DNA of 12,136 nucleotides from an uncultured Lachnospiraceae bacterium (GTDB lineage Bacteria; Bacillota_A; Clostridia; Lachnospirales; Lachnospiraceae): positions 1-12,136 of the forward strand of contig CACXGS010000410.1 in NCBI GenBank assembly GCA_902767195.1, in the 5' to 3' direction. Positions 7,873 to 12,136 of the stretch are shown here, one piece after another. The notes beneath the pieces were generated by a model. That model was given only the letters and a program-made list of their open reading frames with translations. It searched no databases and was not told the origin of the DNA. How positions within the stretch are numbered: position 1 is the stretch's first letter; each line of letters starts with the position of its first letter. Made by a program: the position numbers and the translations under genes.

Positions 7873-8618
7873 CAGCTGCCTCCCGGTTCTATCAGCGGGC
7901 TGTCTTCTCCCTCCGGCAAAACAGGCTCCGGCACTTCCCACCCGGCATCACCCAGAGGCCTGAGCTGTCCGTCCATTTCCAGGTAAGTCTCCAGCCGGTG
8001 GTAGCAAAAGCCTGCCGGATCATAATCATAGCCAAGATACTCGCAATATGCCTGCATGACTGTGTGGGGCTTGAGGTTCTGGGCGCTGCCCGTCACCGTT
8101 TTTAAGAAAATGCTCTCTCCTTCGGTATGGATGTCCAGAATCATGGGGGAGATATCGACAATCTTTTCGGTCCGTTTGGTCTTTTTCAAAACCATAATCT
8201 CCTCCTGCATGGCAAACATGCCGGTCCTCTGGAGGAAAGGTTCGGTATAATAATGTCCCGGGCGGATGGATACCAGGTAGTCTGCTGCAGCGGTGACCGC
8301 CATGCAGCTCTTCTCCCTGTCATGAATCTGGCGGAACTGGGTCACACTGATCCCCTCGTTCATCACTGCATTCATCCGGGCAAGCATTTCCTCCCCGCTG
8401 TAACACCAGTCAAAGGTGATGTCCGCGTATTCTCCCTGGCTGGTCATACCGATACCCAGAGGGGCGGCAAAACTCATGATCTGATGGGGACTCATCCCCT
8501 GAGAAAAAGAGACCGGCAGATTCGCTCTCATCATGGCTTTATGAAAATATCTCTGGACGTCCAGATGTCCTATAAAGCGAAGCACACCGGTTTTGGTCCA
8601 TTTTATTCTTGCTTTCAA
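7872..8618 (-). CDS. TIGR03936/DUF2344 family radical SAM-linked protein
   Basis: The protein (248 residues) opens MKARIKWTKTGVLRFIGHLD and continues with NLPVSFSQGMSPHQIMSFA and APLGIGMTSQGEYADI, the hallmark of the DUF2344 family, which is found beside or fused to TIGR03960-type radical SAM proteins. The biochemical function is not known. The start is a TTG at 8618 that overlaps the upstream TGA stop (TTGA) and follows GGGGGAA. I chose it because family members begin with this motif. The stop overlaps the RNase start by one base. The tight coupling to both neighbours suggests a shared task, perhaps in RNA or ribosome maturation, but that is only inference from context. Confidence 0.88.
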   Translation of the reverse strand: MKARIKWTKTGVLRFIGHLDVQRYFHKAMMRANLPVSFSQGMSPHQIMSFAAPLGIGMTSQGEYADITFDWCYSGEEMLARMNAVMNEGISVTQFRQIHDREKSCMAVTAAADYLVSIRPGHYYTEPFLQRTGMFAMQEEIMVLKKTKRTEKIVDISPMILDIHTEGESIFLKTVTGSAQNLKPHTVMQAYCEYLGYDYDPAGFCYHRLETYLEMDGQLRPLGDAGWEVPEPVLPEGEDSPLIEPGGS

Positions 8619-10546
8619 GACTGATTCCCCCGATTCTCAAAACATACTCCCCCGCCGAAACGTGCCGCTCCGCAGCCCGCGCAGGCCTGGCGGCAGTTGG
8701 GGGTGACGATTCCCTCCATGGCCCGTTTCCACTCATTTTCAAGGAAAGTTCTTGTTACTCCGATATCGATAAAATCCCATGGGAAGACCTCGTCCAGGTC
8801 TCTTTCTCTGGTGGTATAAAAATGATAATCCAATCCATTCTTCTCCATGGCATCCATCCATCGGTCATAGTCAAAATATTCGGTCCAGGCATCATAGATC
8901 CCGCCTGCCCGGTATACATCGACAATCACAGGGGCAAGACGCCGGTCTCCTCTGGCCAGAATCCCTTCCACCATCGTGGTGTGGGCATCATGCCATTTAA
9001 ATGAGATAGAACGGTGATTATGCTGTTTCTTAAATTCATCATTGACCAGATGAGCCCTGCGGCTGTATTCCTCCACCTCGCACATGGAAGCCCACTGGAA
9101 GGGCGTAAAGGGCTTGGGAATGAAAAAGGAGCAGCTGGCACCCACAGAAACCCGGCCGTGCCGGTATTGCTGATCCATCTGGTAGTAATGCATGGCGATC
9201 TTCTCGCAGAGATGTGCAATATCCTTACGGTCTTCTTCATTCTCCGTGGGAAGCCCCATCATAAAGTAAAGCTTGACCTTGCTCCAGCCTCCTTTAAAGG
9301 CTTCACCGGCCCCGTGGAGGATATCTTCCTCCGTCAGTCCCTTGTTGATCACATCCCGCAGGCGCTGGCTGCCGGCTTCCGGGGCAAAGGTCATACTGCT
9401 CTTTCGTACGTCCTGAACCTTGCTCATCACATCCAGCGAGAAGGCATCGATCCGGAGGGATGGCAGGGAAATGTTAATATTCCTGCTCCGGTAATTATCA
9501 ATCAGATAGTTGCAGAGCTCGGGAAGCTGACTGTAATCACTGGAAGACAGGGAGCTTAAAGATATCTCTCCATTCCCTGTCAGAGCCAGGGAACGGTCTG
9601 CCAGTTCCTCAAGCATCTTCACACTCCGCTCTCTTAAGGGGCGGTAGATCATGCCGGCCTGACAGAAGCGGCAGCCCCGGATGCATCCCCGGAGGATCTC
9701 CAGGACACTGCGGTCCTGGGTCACTTTGATGTAGGGAACCAGAGGTTTCTCCGGATAGTAAGTATTGGTCAGATCCATCTGTACCTGCTTAAGAATCCTG
9801 GCAGGCACATCCGGATATCTGGGTGTAAATGAGGCAATCCTACCGTCCTCGTGATAACTGACATCATAGAGAGAAGGCACATACATGCCCGGGATCTCTG
9901 CTGCCGCCCGGTGGAGGAAATCCTGCCGGCTTCCTCCCGATGCCTTATTCTCCTTATAGAGGTCAATCAGATCATAATAGACCGTCTCCGCCTCTCCGAT
10001 ATAAAAGATATCAAAGAAATCCGCAATGGGCTCCGGATTATAGGTACAGGGTCCGCCACCGATGACGATGGGCGCATTCTCCGGTCTGTCCTTGGCATAA
10101 AGGCCGATCCCGGCCAGATCCAGCATCTGAAGAATATTGGTGTAACACATTTCATACTGGATAGTAATTGCCATAAAATCAAAAGCAAACAGCGGGTCCT
10201 GACTCTCCAACGCAAAAAGAGGAATCCTTTCTTCCCGCATGACCTGATCCAGATCCAGCCAGGGAGAAAAGACTCTCTCACACCAGATATCTTCCCGCCG
10301 ATTAAGCATATCGTAAATAATCTGCATGCCGAGATGAGACATGCCGATCTCATAGACGTCCGGAAAACACATGGCAAAACGGACCTTATCTTCCGGGTCT
10401 TTCCTTACGATATTTACCTCATGGCCAATATATCGAACCGGCTTCTCGATCTTCAGTAAAACTTCATCACTTAAAGCCAGATAATCATCATTTTCCTTAC
10501 TGTTATCTGATAAAATAACATCTACGTTCAACGTTTTATTCTGCAT
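8615..10546 (-). CDS. TIGR03960 family B12-binding-domain radical SAM protein
   Basis: At 643 residues it has the typical length. Residues ~40-190 form a Rossmann-type cobalamin-binding-like domain (FPDVYEIGMSHLGMQIIYD, then IVIGGGPCTYNPEPIADFFD), without the DxHxxG base-off histidine motif. The radical SAM core carries the CxxxCxxC cluster at Cys288, Cys292 and Cys295 (RGCIRGCRFC), followed by a TIM-barrel pattern with SLPSLRIDAF and SMTFAPEAGSQRLRD. The C-terminus has four more cysteines (618, 622, 625, 635). The substrate is unknown. The ATG at 10546 follows AAGGAG, 9 nt after the HAD gene. The stop overlaps the start of the DUF2344 gene, its usual partner. Family membership is recognised from sequence; function is not claimed. 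Confidence 0.93.
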   Translation of the reverse strand: MQNKTLNVDVILSDNSKENDDYLALSDEVLLKIEKPVRYIGHEVNIVRKDPEDKVRFAMCFPDVYEIGMSHLGMQIIYDMLNRREDIWCERVFSPWLDLDQVMREERIPLFALESQDPLFAFDFMAITIQYEMCYTNILQMLDLAGIGLYAKDRPENAPIVIGGGPCTYNPEPIADFFDIFYIGEAETVYYDLIDLYKENKASGGSRQDFLHRAAAEIPGMYVPSLYDVSYHEDGRIASFTPRYPDVPARILKQVQMDLTNTYYPEKPLVPYIKVTQDRSVLEILRGCIRGCRFCQAGMIYRPLRERSVKMLEELADRSLALTGNGEISLSSLSSSDYSQLPELCNYLIDNYRSRNINISLPSLRIDAFSLDVMSKVQDVRKSSMTFAPEAGSQRLRDVINKGLTEEDILHGAGEAFKGGWSKVKLYFMMGLPTENEEDRKDIAHLCEKIAMHYYQMDQQYRHGRVSVGASCSFFIPKPFTPFQWASMCEVEEYSRRAHLVNDEFKKQHNHRSISFKWHDAHTTMVEGILARGDRRLAPVIVDVYRAGGIYDAWTEYFDYDRWMDAMEKNGLDYHFYTTRERDLDEVFPWDFIDIGVTRTFLENEWKRAMEGIVTPNCRQACAGCGAARFGGGVCFENRGNQS

Positions 10547-10555
10547 TCATACTCC

Positions 10556-11275
10556 TTATAACACGGATATCCCGTCAGCAATTCTGATCAGGCAATCCCG
10601 AAGCTCTGCTTCTGTATGGACTTCTGCGTCCGGAGGGTTGCCCCCCGCCGGAACAGGCCGTTCTCTCCGGTTCATCCAGACACATTTCCATTCTGCACCC
10701 AGCGCTCCTGCAATATCCCGGTCATAGTTGTCACCTACATACACCATCTCATCCGGCGAAGCTCCTGTCCTTTCCTGAGCCAGAATAAAGATCTCTTTCT
10801 CCGGCTTGCAGCAATCCGCTTCTCCCGAGATGATCATATGCTCCGGACGGATCCATCTTGCCAGACCCAGGGAATCTATTTTCCTTCTCTGGTGATCGGT
10901 TGTTCCGTTCGTGATGATTCCCAGACCTGTTTTGGCACTGCACTCTTCAAGCATGGCATAAAGCTCGTCAGACAGTGAAATGTGATATAGATGGTCATAA
11001 TAACAGATGCGGAAGCGTTCCGCATCCGTCGGATCTATCTCCTGCCCGTAGTCAGCCATGGCATGAATCAGACGATAATTGACCGATTCTTCGGGAGTGA
11101 TGATCCCGGCCTGAATCTGCTCAAACACCTTCTCGGTATATACACAATTCCTCCGGTATAAAGCCTCCGTATCCATATCCTTCCTGTCCGGAAAGATCTC
11201 CTGGAAAGCCCGGGCAAAAGGCTGGCACTGATCATATAAAGTATCATCGATGTCAAAAAAGATCCATTTTATCAT
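10556..11275 (-). CDS. HAD-superfamily hydrolase, subfamily IA (YjjG-like phosphatase)
   Basis: This 239-residue protein has all four HAD motifs: FFDIDDTLYD (nucleophile Asp8, general acid Asp10), GIITNGT (Thr122), the Lys of CCKPEKEIF (Lys157), and VGDNYDRDIAG (Asp182, Asp187). The helical cap inserted after motif I, at about residues 15-100, places it in subfamily I, which includes YjjG-type nucleotidases and small-metabolite phosphatases. The substrate cannot be read from the sequence. The ATG at 11275 has an AAAGGA site about 9 nt upstream. It lies 51 nt after the macro-domain gene and 9 nt before the radical SAM gene, so co-transcription with both is likely. It is probably a soluble housekeeping phosphatase; links to its neighbours are not proven. 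Confidence 0.9.
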   Translation of the reverse strand: MIKWIFFDIDDTLYDQCQPFARAFQEIFPDRKDMDTEALYRRNCVYTEKVFEQIQAGIITPEESVNYRLIHAMADYGQEIDPTDAERFRICYYDHLYHISLSDELYAMLEECSAKTGLGIITNGTTDHQRRKIDSLGLARWIRPEHMIISGEADCCKPEKEIFILAQERTGASPDEMVYVGDNYDRDIAGALGAEWKCVWMNRRERPVPAGGNPPDAEVHTEAELRDCLIRIADGISVL

Positions 11276-11326
11276 TCAGTCAATCCTTTCAGGGTCAGCA
11301 CCTTCTCCCTCCCTTAGAGGAGAAAG

Positions 11327-12136
11327 TTACATCCCATCTGTTGTAGTTCCCAGTACAGGCTGGTTATGATCAAAGAGGCAGATATTAATCTCCATGAGAT
11401 TGTAGACCCCGTGGATAATATAATATTGGACGATCAGATCTGAAATACTGCTGGGTGAGAGGGCGTATCCGGCTCTGGAAAGCAGGTCCTGTGTCTCGGG
11501 AAGAGAAAGCTCCATAGCAACCGCAAAAGCCAGAACAGTATTCTTCTTAGGCGTGTAATTGCTATTGCTCTTGATCTTGGAGAAAACCTTCCTGCTTACA
11601 TTGGCCTTCTTATATACCGATACGTCGTCAAGCCCCTTCTCATCAATATAATTAAAGAGGGTCTCAGCAAAGTTCTTTCCGGGCTTCTTAATGATATTCT
11701 CCAGCTTGTCGGACATAGAGAATCCCGAGTAGGACTCCTTCGCTGACGGACGCGGCGCAAAAGAGGGCCTGCTTCCGTAAAACGCTTCTTTGCGGCGATT
11801 CCCACCGGCTCCCGGCCGTAAAGAATCTTCCCGCAAAGAATCTTCCCTATGAGCTATGTGGTCCTCATAGGCCTCATCAATCTCTTCATAGCTGGCAAGT
11901 ACATAATGGTCATCGATGTAGGCATCCACATGTTGAAAAAGCCTGCCGGACAACTCCACCGCTTTCCTGTCATAGACTACCAGGTATACCGTCATCTCTG
12001 ATGTAAGGAGGAAACGGTTGACTTCTGACAGGGCAATGGTAAGGGCCTCATCCTTGGGAAATTGATAATTGCCCGATGAGATCAAAGGGAAAGCGACGCT
12101 CTGACATTTCAGCCCTTCGGCCAGTTCCAGAGAAGA
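11327..12136 (-). CDS. Macro-domain protein with C-terminal HTH-like domain (5' end outside window)
   Basis: The frame is open at the right edge, so the N-terminus is missing; 269 residues are visible. The start of the visible part, through AEGLKCQSVAFPLISSGNYQ and YLVVYDRKAVELS, is the C-terminal half of a macro domain, a fold that binds ADP-ribose and often removes it or deacetylates O-acetyl-ADP-ribose. A charged, Ser/Pro/Arg-rich linker follows, with a REDSLREDSL duplication. The last ~120 residues (from SMSDKLENIIKKP) are helical, and VYKKANVSRKVFSKIKSN plus LAFAVAMELSLPETQDLLSR resembles an XRE-type HTH. I recall this domain from other Lachnospiraceae proteins, but its role is unknown. 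A TTG at 12085 is not the true start, because conserved macro-domain sequence continues upstream of it. Confidence 0.85.
   Translation of the reverse strand, partial: SSLELAEGLKCQSVAFPLISSGNYQFPKDEALTIALSEVNRFLLTSEMTVYLVVYDRKAVELSGRLFQHVDAYIDDHYVLASYEEIDEAYEDHIAHREDSLREDSLRPGAGGNRRKEAFYGSRPSFAPRPSAKESYSGFSMSDKLENIIKKPGKNFAETLFNYIDEKGLDDVSVYKKANVSRKVFSKIKSNSNYTPKKNTVLAFAVAMELSLPETQDLLSRAGYALSPSSISDLIVQYYIIHGVYNLMEINICLFDHNQPVLGTTTDGM
11820..11849 (-). repeat. Tandem duplication of a 15-nt unit in the macro-protein linker
   Basis: Two adjacent 15-nt copies, 13 of 15 bases identical (aaagaatcttccc shared), encode REDSL twice in a row in the linker between the macro and HTH-like domains. It is a short in-frame duplication in a region that is probably disordered, and its copy number may vary between strains. 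Confidence 0.85.

Noticed and set aside
7873..7941. Upstream extension of the RNase E/G gene
   Set aside because: These 23 residues overlap the DUF2344 gene and are not family-like; the ATG at 7872 has a good ribosome binding site.
9851..10459. Plus-strand open frame (202 codons) opposite the radical SAM gene
   Set aside because: Antisense shadow of a conserved protein, with no recognisable domain.
11303..11324. Inverted repeat TTCTCC/GGAGAA between the macro and HAD genes as a terminator
   Set aside because: Only 6 bp with a 10-nt loop and no following T-tract on the transcribed strand.
12083..12085. TTG as the start of the macro-domain gene
   Set aside because: The frame continues upstream to the window edge with conserved macro-domain sequence (LKCQSVAFP), so this is an internal Leu.

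Overview
The window reads as chromosomal core DNA from a Gram-positive anaerobe of the Clostridia, most likely Lachnospiraceae. This rests on the strong AGGAGG-type ribosome binding sites, the paired B12-type radical SAM protein and its partner next to RNase E/G and rplU, and a macro-domain protein with a C-terminal HTH-like domain. The genus cannot be fixed from sequence alone. Every supported gene lies on the minus strand, so transcription runs from right to left. No tRNA, rRNA, CRISPR array or insertion sequence is visible, and the longest gap without a gene is about 116 nt.

Layout in transcription order: a macro-domain/HTH-like protein (open at the right edge); a HAD-family phosphatase; a TIGR03960-type B12-binding radical SAM protein; its TIGR03936/DUF2344 partner; a short RNase E/G; then a complete F1Fo ATP synthase operon (atpB, a 61-residue membrane ORF, atpE, atpF, atpA, atpG, atpD, atpC); and finally the start of rplU (ribosomal protein L21, cut by the left edge). 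Genes are packed with 1-4 nt overlaps or short gaps. The ATP synthase operon has its own promoter (TTGAAA, 16 nt, TATAAT) overlapping the end of the RNase gene. The rplU gene has another (TTGACA, 17 nt, TATATT), followed by a structured leader of the L21 type. In many Clostridia the radical SAM pair, RNase E/G and rplU are neighbours, so here the ATP synthase operon appears to sit inside that cluster.

The most notable signal is in the ATP synthase. There is no separate delta (atpH) gene between atpF and atpA. Instead AtpA is about 593 residues long, and its extra N-terminal part (about residues 21-80) looks like the C-terminal, b-binding domain of delta. The N-terminal alpha-binding domain of delta is absent. 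Each F1 has three alpha subunits, so this implies three copies of the delta-type domain per enzyme, which bears on how many peripheral stalks it has. A second oddity is that atpE starts with GTG and has no good ribosome binding site. It lies directly in frame after the TGA stop of the 61-residue ORF, which does have a strong site. The c subunit is therefore made by tight translational coupling, or less likely by readthrough.

The remaining subunits look functional. The a subunit has an extra N-terminal membrane segment, gamma has a basic C-terminal tail, and the c subunit has Met where Na+-type rings carry Gln, which points to proton coupling.
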